Below, piece by piece: positions 33,063-45,886 of a stretch of DNA of 64,000 nucleotides. A program made the translations under genes and the position numbers. Every line of letters starts with the position of its first letter. Positions within the stretch are counted from its first letter, which is position 1. The stretch covers positions 2,232,001-2,296,000 of the forward strand of contig CAUWAG010000018.1 of assembly GCA_963556695.1 (NCBI GenBank), written 5' to 3'. The notes beneath the pieces were generated by a model. The model did not search any database. It was not told the origin of the DNA and was given only the letters and a program-made list of their open reading frames with translations. This DNA is from Anthostomella pinea (taxonomy: Eukaryota; Ascomycota; Sordariomycetes; Xylariales; Xylariaceae).

Positions 33063-33449
33063 TCAATCCGAACTTTCGTAACCCATTCCAGATTTCCACC
33101 AGGAACCCAAGCCCCTCTGCTGCATCCTCTCGCCAAACTCGGCAACGGAAGTGACTTCTACGAAGCCGCTATCGCTCGCCTGGGGAGGGACGTTGACGTC
33201 GCTCGCAGCCGGCTTCTGGGCGCATTGGAAGTCCTTGTACCGGAGGCCTTGAACGGCGGCCACCCAGCCGCTGACGCCAGCTTCATCGGCGCTTTCGGCA
33301 TACATGATGCCTGGCGAGCCGCCGCTCCGTATGAGCACGAAGGGTAGTGCATGGTGCGACGCTGCTTTCTTGACTCGCTGGATCTTCTTGCGGCTGGTGA
33401 TGTGGTGCGTGCGGATCAGCGCGGTGAAGAGATTTGCTGGACGGCTCAT
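33063..33449 (-). CDS. Small conserved-looking fungal protein, function unknown
   Basis: One exon of 128 codons runs from a genuine ATG (33449) to a stop at 33063. The N-terminus is very basic (RTHHITSRKKIQRVKKAASHHA). A compact central block reads LPFVLIRSGGSPGIMYAESADEAGVSGWV then LRYKDFQCAQKPA, and the C-terminus ends in FGERMQQRGLGSWWKSGMGY. There is no signal peptide or membrane segment. The block pattern resembles a small conserved protein of Pezizomycotina that I recall without a named function. It stands alone between decayed genes and shows no lesion, which suggests it is kept by selection. It could also be an annotation artefact of an open frame, though composition argues against this. 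Confidence 0.6.
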   Translation of the reverse strand: MSRPANLFTALIRTHHITSRKKIQRVKKAASHHALPFVLIRSGGSPGIMYAESADEAGVSGWVAAVQGLRYKDFQCAQKPAASDVNVPPQASDSGFVEVTSVAEFGERMQQRGLGSWWKSGMGYESSD

Positions 33450-36400
33450 GGCGGCTCACCCATGTCCGCAAAAGTTCATACTACTCTCCTGGTAGATATC
33501 TTGAGTGGATGTCTCGATAACATCGATGAGGTGATGAGCATCAAAGCAGATGAAGCGGGTAGACGAGTTACAAGAGACACCCGACCGATCTTGCAAGTTG
33601 AGTCCAGTTCAATGTTTCGTCATGGGCAATTCTGCAGGTGCGGCTGCTCCTCGGCTCAAGCCCCGTTGTGACGATCCTTGTTGGTGCATCTGGGTAGTAC
33701 GTCACACACTCTTAGCTGCATGCCATTCTAGCGAGGACATTATGTATCGCTTAGAGTGATTCTCAGGCAAGTTGCATAAAGCGATATTATGCAAATCCAC
33801 AGAATCACCCTGCTCGTCGGTGCATAGGGATGTATCCAACAACTCAACGTGCAAGCTGCCGAGTACCTATCATTTCCCCTCCCGGTATACGTCACGTTGA
33901 TGGATTGTCATAGAGTTGCCCGAAAATGCTGATATACTCCTCAACAGGCTGTATTGACGCGTGCACTTCACCCCGTAGGGGCACTCTCCGCCGGAACCCC
34001 TGCTCAACTTGCACACGACGAGGCAGTACAAACTACACTTGCAAGTGCGACCAGCTGTGTGTATTGGTTTGTGTCCGATATATTTAAGAGTTCCGTATAC
34101 TCCTTCGTTGCACCATGTAAGCCCTATAGCTAGGCAATATGCCAACGATGCCACACACAACGGAATTCGTCCCACTGGTTCGAGCTTTGGACCGCAGGTT
34201 GTATCGGGCATTGCGCTCGCAACCGTACCCGTTGAGTTTTCTGAAGATTGAACTCTTGTAGTGACAGTGCAATGCTCATGCGACTCCCAAGTGATCAATC
34301 AGCGTTCGGTCGCCCAACCGAGCATCGGCGCCACTCTGATGTTTCTAACACCCACACCCACTAGATAACCACGATGCGGAGAATTCGTTTTTGACGTGAC
34401 CTCAACGGGAGACTCTCGAAGCCCCGATTCTTGGTCTCTTGGGAGACGTACAGCGTTGGGAAGCTGGTGTCGAGGAGTACCGGTAGTCGCCGCCGAAGGG
34501 ACTCTGATGTGCTGGTATTAGGTCGCAGGCTTGCGACAAGAAAATGGAGCTCGTGCAAAGGCTGTCGCTGGCATTCTGCACTTCCATCGCTCCTGAAAAG
34601 TGCGATATCAGGCGCAAACCACTTTTGTACCCACGCAATTCCGTCATCTCAGCAGTCGGCGCGCGAGTACGGTAAGGTGGGAGCGACTAGTTGTCCGCCC
34701 AAAATCCGTGTGCGCGAGCATCAGATTCGACAAAATTAACCTGGATGGAAGAAGAGGTCAGAAAACTGGTGGTATAATTTATACTACTGCATAACGAAGC
34801 CACGGAGTCATGTGGTGAATGCACTCCATCGCAACCTGGTTGGTGAAGATGGAGATGCGTGCTGACGGGGAGATATCCAGGCTAGAGAGGCAGTTAGCAC
34901 GTAGATAGGAGACAACAATGTATTATGTCATCGACTTGGGAGCCCAAGTGTTGCCAGGCATTATGAACTCTGTGTAAGGCCCACTGTCGCCAAGGGACAG
35001 TGATCACTTCTGCCAGCGAAGAATTCACGTCGTCGGTTGATGCCAGCACAGCCGAGGGTTGAGTTGTCTGCTGGAACGTCCGTCGTCGAGGTAATCACGA
35101 CTTCGGCTGTCTGTAGCAGCCTGTAGGCAGTTTGTCGGTACATGGCGTGGGGCTATTTCGCAGTTAAGATAATAACTTCGTTAATAAAATAACCTCAGCC
35201 CCTACCCGCGAGCCCACGCCGTCGCCTACCGGTTGCATGGATCCTGGACCATGACCTCAGTGAGGTCGCGGGCCCCCACCGTCTAACCGTCTCATTAAAT
35301 CTACTCCCCTCTCCGAGATAGTTCTTCGATTGTTCCCCAGACTCGACCTATCATATCTTGGGATGGCCTCTTCGCTCATAATTGTCGATGCGAATTCGCT
35401 CTTCTGACTTGAATGTCATACCGTTCAAATTAGGGACAACAGTATCGCAGAGCTGCGCGTGTCTTTGCACAAGCTTTTGACTGTCCAGGGGCGCATGATT
35501 CAGCCAGCTACGAACCACTCTGCTTCCGGGAGTGAGGTGCAGAGAAGCCCATAGACCGAACACACAGTACCTTAAATCTGATTCCATCGAGGAGATCTTT
35601 TTGAATTCACTAGCAGGAGAAGCGCTACTCGAGCAGCTTGTGTAAAGATTTCCTGCCATTTTCGTTGATGAAACCAGCATCTCTTCCTCCGAGGGCGTAA
35701 TGCATATTACCCGTTATGGATTAGTCCCCGTCATCGAGGCGAATTACTTGAAAACCGCCAGTGAAGGCAAGGTGACCAACAGTCGCCAAAAAGGCTTGGT
35801 ATCGCGCAGGTGACAGGGAAATAGTTGAAGGTGTCGTCCTGTGTGTTCTGACAAGTACACTCACACTCCCCCAAGATTCAAAGTAACTACTTGCCGAGCT
35901 CCCAGCATGGGAAGCTAACCGGATGCTAGAATATCTCAGCATCGGGTACGTAGCCAGGAGCGGACAGGATACCATAGTGATTCAAGCGGAAGATCTCCCC
36001 GAGAATTGCATCAAATTTGAGCGTGATCTCGATGTGGTGCGTGATGGATCGGAGACAAGCCAAAGAAGGCCGAAGATTTCAGGATCGACCAGACTCGTCC
36101 TTTTTATCTCTGATGCTTGCTGGCTTGATCACTGCGCACGGCTCAACTGTCGGATGCAAGCTGCCTGTGTGATGGGTTAGCGACCGAAGTCGTGGCAAGC
36201 CGACCCACGATCGGTATCGCTTGTATGCTTCCGTTTGCATGCTTCCGGTGGCACCTAATTGTATCACACGATACGTACTTTTCCGCCTTCGGCTGTGAAG
36301 CCTCGCGTTCCTACCAAAGGTCAAGTTCAGCATCTACAAAGAGAGTTCCGAACAACAAATGTAATATTCTCCCCAAATCAGTAGACCACTCTGTCACGCC

Positions 36401-37212
36401 ACGCAGACCACACAGCGTCTATCTGTCTAAGAGACGCGAAGGTCTGACCGCAAATTACCGGTTCCCTCTCTCTCTCTCTCTCTGTCTCTGCGGTACGGTC
36501 AGTCTACTCTCTCGGCTCGTACTGTGGTGTCGATCGGGGTTGTGGGAGACTGGCCAACAAGTTTCCGCAGCGGAACAAAGCCATATCCTCCAGGCCTTCG
36601 GGAGACTACATCGTTTGTAAGAGATGTGTTCTCGCCACGGCTGACACGCAATTCCGTTCGCAATCTGGAAAGGGAATCATCACCGGGATTCATTTGGTGA
36701 GGCAACCCCATATTGTCTGCGGCCCCGGCTCTGTTACTTGAATACTGTGCCCACTATGATCTATCCACCAATCGTCTTATTACTTGCAAGCCAGTATTCA
36801 ATTTTCGGGGCAGTGCCTGCTCGCCGCTTGCGCCCTTCCTACCTGATATGGATCTTTGTCTACCTTACCACATCCCCGTCTTGATTCCGAGAGAGCGTCG
36901 ATCGATAACCGCTCCATAATGTCTTACACAGATGGTTGTGTTCTTCCACCTCACGCCACCGCACCATATTCCCCGACTTTGTGGAACTGCTGAGGCTCAC
37001 GATGGGACACCATCTAAGTAGACAGTTACTAATCCAAGTATTTCCATAGATTCGGAAGCCTCCCTCCACTGCCCTCCCACCATAGCCAACACTACCGTCA
37101 CCAGTCATAGCAGCACCAACCACAACAGCCATCAATACCAGGCAAGGCCATGGCGCTGACTTCGTTCTGCAGTGCAGCCGAAAGACACCTGTTAGGGTGA
37201 CTTGGGTCCTGA
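33450..37212. other. Long gene-poor region
   Basis: About 3.8 kb without a supported gene. Minus-strand frames at 33870-34298 (cysteine-rich stretch CKCSLYCLVVCKLSRG) and 35351-35680 are open but have no supported start or family. A (CT)n run lies at about 36463-36490. The last part before 37213 is C/A-rich and is the likely promoter and leader of the Zn2Cys6 gene. Confidence 0.35.
36463..36490. repeat. (CT)n microsatellite
   Basis: A run of about ten CT units with one interruption (CTCTGTCTCTG) at its right end. Confidence 0.8.
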
Positions 37213-39619
37213 ATGCCGCACCCTTTGAGGGCGCTCCTTCCCAGCGCCCCCCGTACACCACCGGTGCCCGAGTCTTCTCTGCCAGCCCAACATCGAGCCA
37301 AGAGGGCGGCTACTGCTGCCGCTTGCGAGGCTTGTAGAAAACGCAAGTCAAAGGTACGACAGCTTCCTGTCCCCAGAAACTCGAAGATGGTTCGAGGTGG
37401 TGGCTGACCATACGCAGTGTAATGCCGCCCGACCTCGATGTTCTGGCTGTGTCGAGAAACAGACGGCTTGCGAATACAGAACCCGACCTACGGAGACCCA
37501 TCCCCAGGCGCAGAAGAGGAAGCTATCGGACCTCGAGCTCAGGTGCCAGGCCTACGAAGATTTGTTCAACATTGTCCGATCCCGACCCGACCACGACTCG
37601 CTACAGATTCTAGAACGGATACGATCAGGTATCGACATACACCACGTGCTCAACTCGATCCATGATGGCGACCTCCTGTTAGAACTCGGCGTGCAACGGG
37701 AGCACCACCTGCGATACGAATTCCCATACCGCCGTGAGATGCCCCTCTATCTGGAACAATGGCAAAATCCGTATCTCAAGTCCCATCTCTACGGAAAGAT
37801 GTCGAATCCCTCGCCAAACAATATGATGTCTACTGAGTCGTTGGAAGCGATCGAAGATGACTACCAGAAATCCTACCTCATCCCTTACCACGCCGCCGAT
37901 CTAGTTGATCCTCTTCTAGCCGAAGCCGATGTAGCGAGCTGGACCAACGTCTCTTCGAACAACACTATGCTACGGCGGCTGCTGGAAATATATTTCGTCT
38001 CCGAGTACCCATTCCACCCATACTTCCTGAAGGAGGCTTTCGTTGAAGACTTGGTGGCCGGGAACAGACAGTTCTGCTCTCCTCTTCTCGTTAATGCAGT
38101 ACTTGCGGCTGCTTGGGTGCGTACTGTCATGTCACCTGTTAGTTACTACAAGACCAATCTGATTCCCAAAAAGCACGGATACCGTCAAGTGAGGCACCGC
38201 GCCGAGTATTGGAAGTCGGACAATCTAGGCTGTCGATTTCTTTCCGAAGCCCGGAGACTCCTAGAAGTCAACGAAGATACCCCCGCGCTCACGACCGTCC
38301 AGGCCACCGCAATCATCGGCCTAACGTGCAACACCAATGGTATCGATGTGATTGGCTGGTCTTACCTACGGAAGGCTATAGCTATGGCGCACGACTTGAA
38401 GATATTCGCGCCCAGTCCGACTCAAAGCGCATCATGGCAGTCTGTGGCGGCGGTCACGGCATGGTGCCTATATAATTGGCAGGCGTGGGTTCCTGAATTT
38501 GCAATGCTTCGCTTGAACTTGGGTTGCTGACTTACCTTGAAGGTTGGCGGCTTATCACACATTCCAACAGCCGCTTCTTCAAGAGCCGCCGCAATACCCG
38601 CTACCGGACCAACATAGCGCAACTGATCACTTTGGAGAGTTGTTCCTGAGATACCCCAACAGCAAGGAGCCCATACCCATGGCTCATGGCCTGGTCTTTA
38701 GGGCTGTATCCGAACTCCGCATAATCATCAACGATATTGCGAGACAGGCGTTCAAGTCTGCGAGGAACCTCTACGGTGTCGCATACTACGAAGCCCTTAT
38801 GTTCCGCTCGAAGCTCACTAGCTGGTACACCAACTTGGCGGAGCCTTTGAGGTGCCAGAACATTTCCTTGCCTTGCCACTTGAAGCTACAGTGAGTTGAC
38901 AATCCGACACTCTACCACGGTTACCCCGAATAGGGAGGAGTGGGATCCGTGGGGCCTCGTTGCTAATTGATCAAAGTATACACTATCACGTCATGCTCAT
39001 CTCGCTCTTTGAGCCGTTCGAGGCGATGCGCCCAATCGATGGCGAAGTGAGTGCCGGCACAACAGTTAAACAGTCCAGGGCGTGCTTCGAGACACTCATA
39101 CGGCTATACTACCAGCGGCACGGCTTCGAATCATACGACCCCACGCTGCTGAAATACCTTCATATGCTGGGATTCAGCACTCTCAGGGACCTGGGCCTGT
39201 CAGGCGGCGACTCTCCGGCCGACGAGGACAAACGCGCAACTCTCGTTCTCTGCGCCAAAGGAATGTGGGAACAGGGGCGGAACTCTTTCGCGTCCGAGGC
39301 GGTATTCCACATGCTGCGACACTCGATGGGACCAGACGAGATCCAGCTCATCAACGAATTCACGGGCTCGGACAGGTTGGACGACAGAATGGAGCTGATG
39401 GCTCAGGAGATCCGGTCACAGTGGCCGATTGGGGCGTTCAACGGGGCGACCCATACCGACGAGCAGACTTTAGAACACTTCCTCAAGAGTTGGGAGAAAA
39501 GGAGGAAAGAACGGTCTCAAGAGGATGGTTTGGCAGATGGCGCAATGGATGTAGATGGATATTCATCCGGAACGCCTTCACCAACACAGGCCAGAGAGGT
39601 TTACCCCTTACGAAGTTGA
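37213..39619 (+). CDS. Zn2Cys6 transcription factor with fungal-specific regulatory domain
   Basis: Four exons are 37213-37353, 37418-38484, 38543-38890 and 38977-39619, giving 732 residues. Intron 1 splits the zinc cluster, a frequent position in this family. Cysteines at about 38, 41, 48, 55, 58 and 65 give C-x2-C-x6-C-x6-C-x2-C-x6-C (ACEACRKRKSK joined to CNAARPRCSGCVEKQTACEY). A short coiled coil follows (KRKLSDLELRCQAYEDLFNIV). The middle-homology domain is recognised by YPFHPYFLKEAF, LLVNAVLAAAW, SYLRKAIAMAHDL, the splice-restored NWQALAAYHTFQQPLL and LHIHYHVMLISLFEPF. Donors are GTACGA, GTGGGT, GTGAGT and all phases agree. Such factors bind CGG-type sites in the nucleus. Targets are unknown and no biosynthetic cluster lies next to it. 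Confidence 0.88.
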
Positions 39620-40486
39620 AGCAAGCGCTAGTATGAGACATGGCACAACACAAACATTAGCACCTTTCGAACTTTGGCGTCGTCCCAAAAAGCAGACGTG
39701 CTTGGGTCACATGTAAGCCTCGAGACCCACTGCGGCTCAGTCGAGGATACCGGTATGCCACGAGACAGGAGCACTGACACAGCAGATTTGCACAGTCTAG
39801 ATGGCCTCAAGGGATCTGGAAGGTGGAAGCAGACATCCGAACGATTTCCCGGCGGCCCACATATGCAAGCTAGGACAGCCTAGGAGTCTAGTCCGAAACT
39901 AGGTCGAATCTCGATGACAAAGTGGAGTAGACTCCGCTCGGCTCTGCCCAATCATATCGTCGCGGATAACTGCAAGCTGAGGTCTAACCTTGCTAGACCG
40001 CGGAGCCTACTCCGCTCAAACCACCGCCGACAGACAGGCAACATGTTTCCGATCGTACGACCGTTGACAGTTTCCGACGCGCAGCGGTAGCATGTATCCA
40101 TCAACATTGCTATCCGGAGCTGGAGCTGACGTGGGACCTGGAGGATCAATTGTCTATTTGTGGGGATCCTCTCTGCATTGAAACTGCCCAGAGACCGCAT
40201 TAACAAATTGGCACATGTTACCGAGGATATGCGGTATGCAGGTTGGGCCACAGATAGGTATGGTAGATCCCCCTAATCCCAGCTTCACATAGGATATTTC
40301 GAATGCCGCCAGCCGCTCAAAGCACTCAGGTAAGCAAGGACCGTCGTACTTGTACCTTCGAATTGCCTATGAGTGAACACTAGAGAGTGACCACTAGATA
40401 TCTGCCCCCTCCTCGAAGCTTGAAAAGGAGGATGTTGGTTGAACAGGACTCATTGCTTTGTCACATGACTTCCAGATGCGCTGTCA
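39620..40486. other. Convergent intergenic region, no gene seen
   Basis: No recognisable frame was found. It holds the 3' ends of the Zn2Cys6 and phosphatase genes. Confidence 0.4.
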
Positions 40487-41851
40487 TCAGCCCACGTTTT
40501 GCCCCTGTGGTCTATATACAGGCATATTATCACCATCGTAAACATTACCAGTCCCATCATACGGAGTATCCGCCTCTGCCTGGGTTGCCCACTCCTGGCG
40601 GATAGCCTCCAGAACGGGCAGGCCACCAGCACCTGTCAACTGCAGATTTGGCGGAGCAATCGTCGCCAGCTTCGTAGTATGGTTGCGGTTATATGGACCC
40701 GCGTAGGACACCGAATTGTTCGCGGTGGCGGCGTTCGGCGGGTCGCTGTTGACGTAGCCTGTCACGTCTGTCACGAGCTTGAAGACGTTGGCGCCGACAT
40801 CGAATCTGCCCAAGTTGGGCAGCTCCCAGTTGTGTTCCATGGTGGCCAATATGGAGTAGTGCGTGTAGAACGTGTCATCTGTCGAGCCCCTGAGGCTGTC
40901 CGGGACCGCATTGCCAAGCAACAACGAGACGATCCTGTTGGGCTCCGCGTAGTCCTCGGTCTCATCATACGTAAGTTGGATCAACGTCTTCTCGCTGAAG
41001 ACCCCATCGGCGAGCAAGGGCATCACAAACTGGCGAGCCCATTTTGTGGCGTAGTCCAGTGTCGTGTTGTGCCCATCGTTGAGCACGTCCGGAGACATCA
41101 TCACGAACTGGGGTACCGCCCCAGCAGCGAGGTCAATCTCGAAGTCCTTGAATGATAACAGGTTGAGGAGCCTGGTCCCATTCTTGTTGACCGAGTCATA
41201 CGAGACGAACGGGCTATTGATCTCGTCAGTATTGGCCTGCTCTCAGCACAACCGTGCTTGCAAGGACGAGAAAAAAACGAACTTGTGCTTGCGAACGTAG
41301 TCCCAGTTCCCATCGGGGGTAGACTGAGACGAGCTGATGCTGCCTACGGCCATGTATCCCGGGCCGGGATTACCCTCAAAATAGCCCCTCCAACCGATCT
41401 GCCGGGTATCGAGCAGGTCGACGATAGTGGAGACGTTCTCGGGAATGCGAAGAAACTCGTCATGATCCAGCCCGAAGTAGTCCCCGCCTACCGCGGCCAG
41501 GTAATTGGGCTGCGACGGATGGGTTTGCGCATAGTAGCGAGTCTGGAGGATGCCATGCTTCCTTATGTCAGTAAAGTCGGGATCCGCGGCTACCTTGGCG
41601 AAGTCCTGTCGCCCGCCAGAAAGATGTCAGCACCGTCACTGTCCCCTCACGACAGCTGCGTGGCCCGGCCCCCGTGCCATACGAAAGACACATAGACGGG
41701 GGCCAGCCGCCAAGGTGCTTATGAATGAACCTGCACTAACCTGGTTCTCGAGCCAGATGCTTATGAACCTATCGAAAGCCCTTCCGGACACTACGGCAGC
41801 CGCATCGACACGCCACAGGAGGCCTATGAGACCAATTAGCGACGCAAACAT
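40487..41851 (-). CDS. Secreted acid phosphatase, phosphoesterase (PHOa-type) family
   Basis: Three exons on minus are 41851-41741, 41605-41283 and 41213-40487, giving 386 residues. ATG 41851 opens a signal peptide (MFASLIGLIGLLWRVDAAA). Intron 2 is placed at GTTCGT...CAATAG because this restores YVRKHNPFVSYDSV, a conserved family block; other acceptors break it. Further family blocks are RFISIWLENQDFAKVAADPDF, THPSQPNYLAAVGGDYFGLDHDE, VSTIVDLLDTRQIGWRGYFEG, FVMMSPDVLNDGHNTTL and LTYDETEDYAEPNRI. Conserved Asp, Asn, Glu and His in these blocks are likely metal or phosphate ligands. Relatives are phosphate-repressible extracellular acid phosphatases that release phosphate from monoesters; repression by phosphate here is only expected by analogy. 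Potential N-glycosylation sites (NVS, NGT, NNS) fit secretion. Confidence 0.88.
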
Positions 41852-42509
41852 GGTCGCCTTATCATTGTGAGAATTGAGTGACAACTAGGTAGCGATTGTC
41901 AAAGATACGATTTGTGACGCGAGGAACATGGTGAGCATCCACAAGTCAAGGGATTGATGTTGATGCCACTTTGCTGGTATGGATCAGCCCAGTGACGAGT
42001 CCAATCCCTTTCCAAAGAGACTGGGTTTGACTTTCAGCCTCAGTGGCTGGTACTTTGCCGGGTCAAGTCCAGCCACACCACCATTCGTATTGATGCAATG
42101 GCAACAACGAAGCTCAGCATCCGTCTGTCACTTTACATACCTGCCTACATATATGGGAAGTAGTGGGAGGTTTTCCACCTGGCAAGATGAACGTCACAAA
42201 TTTCAAGCGAGACGACATGCTATCACAAGGATCATTTTTTAGATCACTAGCCTTTATCATGCTGCGACTTGCGTGCCGGCTCTCGGCGACTTAAACCCGA
42301 GCTCCGAGGCTAATTATCCGAGCTGAAAATGTCAGCACCATCCCATCCCCTGGTCCACGAGCGTCGAGGACGACGTGGACAAAAGGATCGGTGTGAGTCA
42401 CGTCACCGACTCGCTCGGCCTGTCTCTGTAATCTTATCAATCTGATCAATCACCTCCGACCCGAAGCTCTCTCTTTCCATTTCCTCGGATCGCGTGCGGC
42501 GTCGGAGCT
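41852..42509. other. Divergent promoter region
   Basis: 658 bases lie between divergently transcribed phosphatase and Zn2Cys6 genes, so both promoters are here. No CACGTG site, the usual Pho4/NUC-1 target, was seen. No coding frame is supported. Confidence 0.4.
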
Positions 42510-45017
42510 ATGGCCGAGTCTGAATCCACCACCAATATGCCTGCGGCTTCCGATGATGGCCACGATGGAAACGACGACAACGACAGCGAACCAGCTCGGA
42601 AACGACAACGCATACGGCTGTCGTGCTTGGAGTGTCGTCGGAGGAAGCTCTCTTGCTCGAGGGAGCTGCCCTGTGATCGCTGTCTGAAGTCTGGTACTCC
42701 TGATCGGTGTTCATACGAGTCTAAACCTGGTGGCCCAACGACGACAGCCGCCTCCTTGGCAGGTGAAAAGACCTCTTTCTCACCCGTCGCACCGTTGGTG
42801 TCTTTCGGGGCTGGGTCAGACAATGCACGTCGTCCGTCTGGGAACCATCCTCCGGCACGGCGGGAGGCTGATAACTCACTTCTGAAGGATGCAGCGCGAG
42901 ATCACGAAAGGATCCGGAAGCTTGAGCTGGAAGTTGCTCAGCTTCGAACCACCCTGTCTAAACAGTCTTCAGTCGATGGCAGCACCATAGCCGCCTCTCC
43001 ATCCACTATCAAGGACGTGGCCAAAGAAACACATGTTGTCACTTCCTGTGCAAGCTTCATTCCCGAAACTGCACATGGTTACAGGGGAAACAGCTTCAGG
43101 TCCAGATATTATGGACCGTACAACGCCTGGTCGGCGCTCCAGGAACTCACTGGCATACATCCTTTCATGAGAGAGACAGCTGACGAATGGCTGCGACCTC
43201 TCAACATCCAGAAAAAGGACCGCGCAAAGAGGCAAGAGGACCGCGATAAGAAGTTCGCAGAGCCCGATCCCTTTCTCGAGTCAATTCTGCCTTCGAAAGA
43301 TGAAACGGATTCTCTGATCGCGGTTTACCTCGACCAGTTTGAGCAGCTTCACCGCATCGTTCATATACCAACCTTCAAGAAGGAGTACGCAGCTTTCTGG
43401 GACCCCTCCCACGAGAGGTGTGCTTCATTTACAGCGCTCGTCTTGTCGATGATAGCTGTGTCCTGCTGCATGGACATGCAAGCGTCCAACAAGTTCGTGG
43501 GCATCAAGTCGAGCTCGTTCCAGACCGCTGAGAAATGGACCACAGCTTGCGTTGAATGGCACGGGCGGCAAAGCCAGAAACATCGCAGGCTTGTACACTA
43601 CCAGATAGCGTGTCTACTGTACCTTGCCAAGAAAGTCAACATCATCAAGAAGAAGAGATTCTGGACAACGGCTGGGTCGATGATTCGCGAAGCAATCACC
43701 ATAGGGTTGCATCAAGATCCCGACCATGCCGGGAAGAGGATTAGCCCTTACAATGCGGAGATGAGAAGGAGGCTGTGGGCAACGATGGTTGAATTTGACG
43801 TTCAAGCATCACACAACCAAGGAGTGCCGACTCTGTTGAGCCAGGTGTACAACGATACAGACGCTCCGGGGAACCTTGACGACGAAAGCTTCGACGAGAG
43901 CTCCACAGAACTTCCAATCTCGAGGCCGCGTCTTGAATATACGTTTTCATCGTATGCTCACCTCAGTCGCCAGAGCCTCCCACTCAGACTGGAGCTGAAT
44001 AAGCTATTGACGGGCCCGCCGGTGGACCTTGAGTGGGAGCAGGTCCTTCAATACAGCGACATGATCACTCAAGAAATCGACGCACTTCCAGAATGGGATC
44101 TCGAGATGGAAGAAAACTCGGAGATGTCTCATAAACCAATCTTAGCTCACACGCTTCTCCACGTTCAGCTCCGGCAGTATCTCATCCCGCTACACCAGCC
44201 TTATCTCAAGCTTCGAAAGTACCATTCAAAATACCAAACGGCCGAATTTGTATACTACAGTGCCGCTCGTGACCTGGTTATGATGCATGATCGACTCTTC
44301 CAGAAGGGCATTCGGGCACTGTATTTCCTCCGCGAGGACTCGCTGCGCGCAGCGATGAACCTTTGCAACGTGTCTCTTCATCAGCCCAAAGGTACGATTG
44401 TTCCCGTAAGCTCACAATACGCTGCTAACAGGCCGGCAGCGTCAACAGGTCTGATCATGTCGAATGCGCAAGAAACGCTTGGGCTGATCGAGAAATGCAT
44501 CATGATCATGGAAGACCGTATACTGAGATGTGGCAACAATGACCCCTGGGGCTATTCGTCCATGTGCGCCGCATATGGACTTTTGGAGACTCATCTAGGC
44601 ATCAAAATTTTGGATAATGCGAAGGCGAAGGCGGCAGAAAGATTCATCAGCCTTCACTACAAGCTGCTTGCATACCAGATCCCACCGTTCCCCACGCAGC
44701 AGACGCAGTCAGATTTGGCTACGTCTCAGCCTAATCCAGATGCCATCAGCGGCCCTAGTGTGAGTACCGAGATGCTTCTGCCTGTCTGCAGAGGTCTATC
44801 CCGTTTAGAGGCTAACGAACGCATCTAGTCCGTGAGTCCCTTTGCGATGCAGCTAGGGGCCACGCCGCTTCACCGCGAGGGGCCGCCGCTCTCGATGCCT
44901 TGGCTTCTGCCGACAGATACCACCCAGCTGTTGGTTCCGAACCCCGACGTGAACTTCGGCATGCTTGACTCGGACCTCACTGATCTGTGGGGTGATTGGG
45001 GAGGCGACTTCACGTAG
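42510..45017 (+). CDS. Zn2Cys6 transcription factor with fungal-specific regulatory domain
   Basis: Two exons, 42510-44759 and 44829-45017, give 812 residues. The intron runs GTGAGT...CATCTAG. After an acidic start (GHDGNDDNDSEPARKRQRIRL) six Cys at 39, 42, 49, 55, 58 and 67 give C-x2-C-x6-C-x5-C-x2-C-x8-C. A coiled coil follows (RIRKLELEVAQLRTTL). The regulatory domain is marked by LEQFEQLHRIVHIPTFKKEY-like sequence (DQFEQLHRIVHIPTF), FTALVLSMIAV, IREAITIGLHQDPD, YNAEMRRRLWATMVEFDVQAS and QGVPTLL. The C-terminal exon ends in an acidic/aromatic tail (DLTDLWGDWGGDFT) that could act as an activation domain. A nuclear regulator is inferred; the divergent neighbour is an acid phosphatase, but a regulatory link is speculation. 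Confidence 0.9.
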
Positions 45018-45886
45018 TCCACTCACCGACGCGACGGCGACGGCGGCAGTGGCGTAGGACCCGGGTCGGTCGACTGCTGGCGGTCTCTGTACAACCAAAA
45101 ACACACATCTCATCCCTTGGCACATGTATTGTAGACGAGAAACCTACTCGCGATACCCCTCAATACTACTGATTAGACTTGACCTGCGCTGCACGAGCAC
45201 AGCTCAGGTTACCTACCACCTGGCTGCCTGGATGTCGGGTCTGGGACCCCGAAGGAAGCAGTCAAAGGATTTTGGCTGGAAATCAGCCGCCAAGCTTTAG
45301 TGAGCCATCGACAGGGGAATCCATGTCGTATCGACCAAAAAGTTCCAGCCACCGACCGGGGATCGTTTCCCCCAAAATTCCAGGCATTGGAACACGATAG
45401 ACGAGATAGAACACGCAGCGTGACGCGTCGCCAGATGGCAGAAACCTGAATTATTCCACTCCTACATGTAGCCATCGGATAGGCCCAACTAAAGCCCGTC
45501 GTGATATTAGCACGGTCCCGAGGTCGCCAAGGACGGTGTCCGAGTGGCGGACTGACCCCAGCCCGGCGGCACTCGGTTTCGCACTCGGGTCAATTGCAAG
45601 GTTACTGCAGCCTTCAAGGATAGGGGCCAGGACAGGCCTCGGCAACATAATTTGTAAGCTCACGATGGACGCGATGTGTCGTTCACCAATTCTCGCTCAG
45701 GGTTTGGAGACATTGAAGTCGGTTCTGTAGAAGCATCATCACCGCGCTGGCATCAGATAAAAGCTTTGGGTTGCGCCGTTCGAGTCAAAGGCCACCTACC
45801 ATCCTCTCTCACGTTCTCTACGAGTCTACCTACTCTACTCCTGTCTAGCGAGAAGTTCCGACCACGCTCTTTCGACATTCGCGACC
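45018..45886. other. Intergenic region, no gene seen
   Basis: It contains the 3' end of the Zn2Cys6 gene and the promoter of the MAPEG gene. No recognisable frame was found. Confidence 0.4.

Noticed and set aside
33870..34298. Cysteine-rich minus-strand frame (CKCSLYCLVVCKLSRG).
   Set aside because: No ATG at its start, no signal peptide and no splice evidence. The cysteine cluster is suggestive but not enough.
35351..35680. Minus-strand frame of 109 codons.
   Set aside because: No recognisable family, biased composition and isolated in a gene-poor region.
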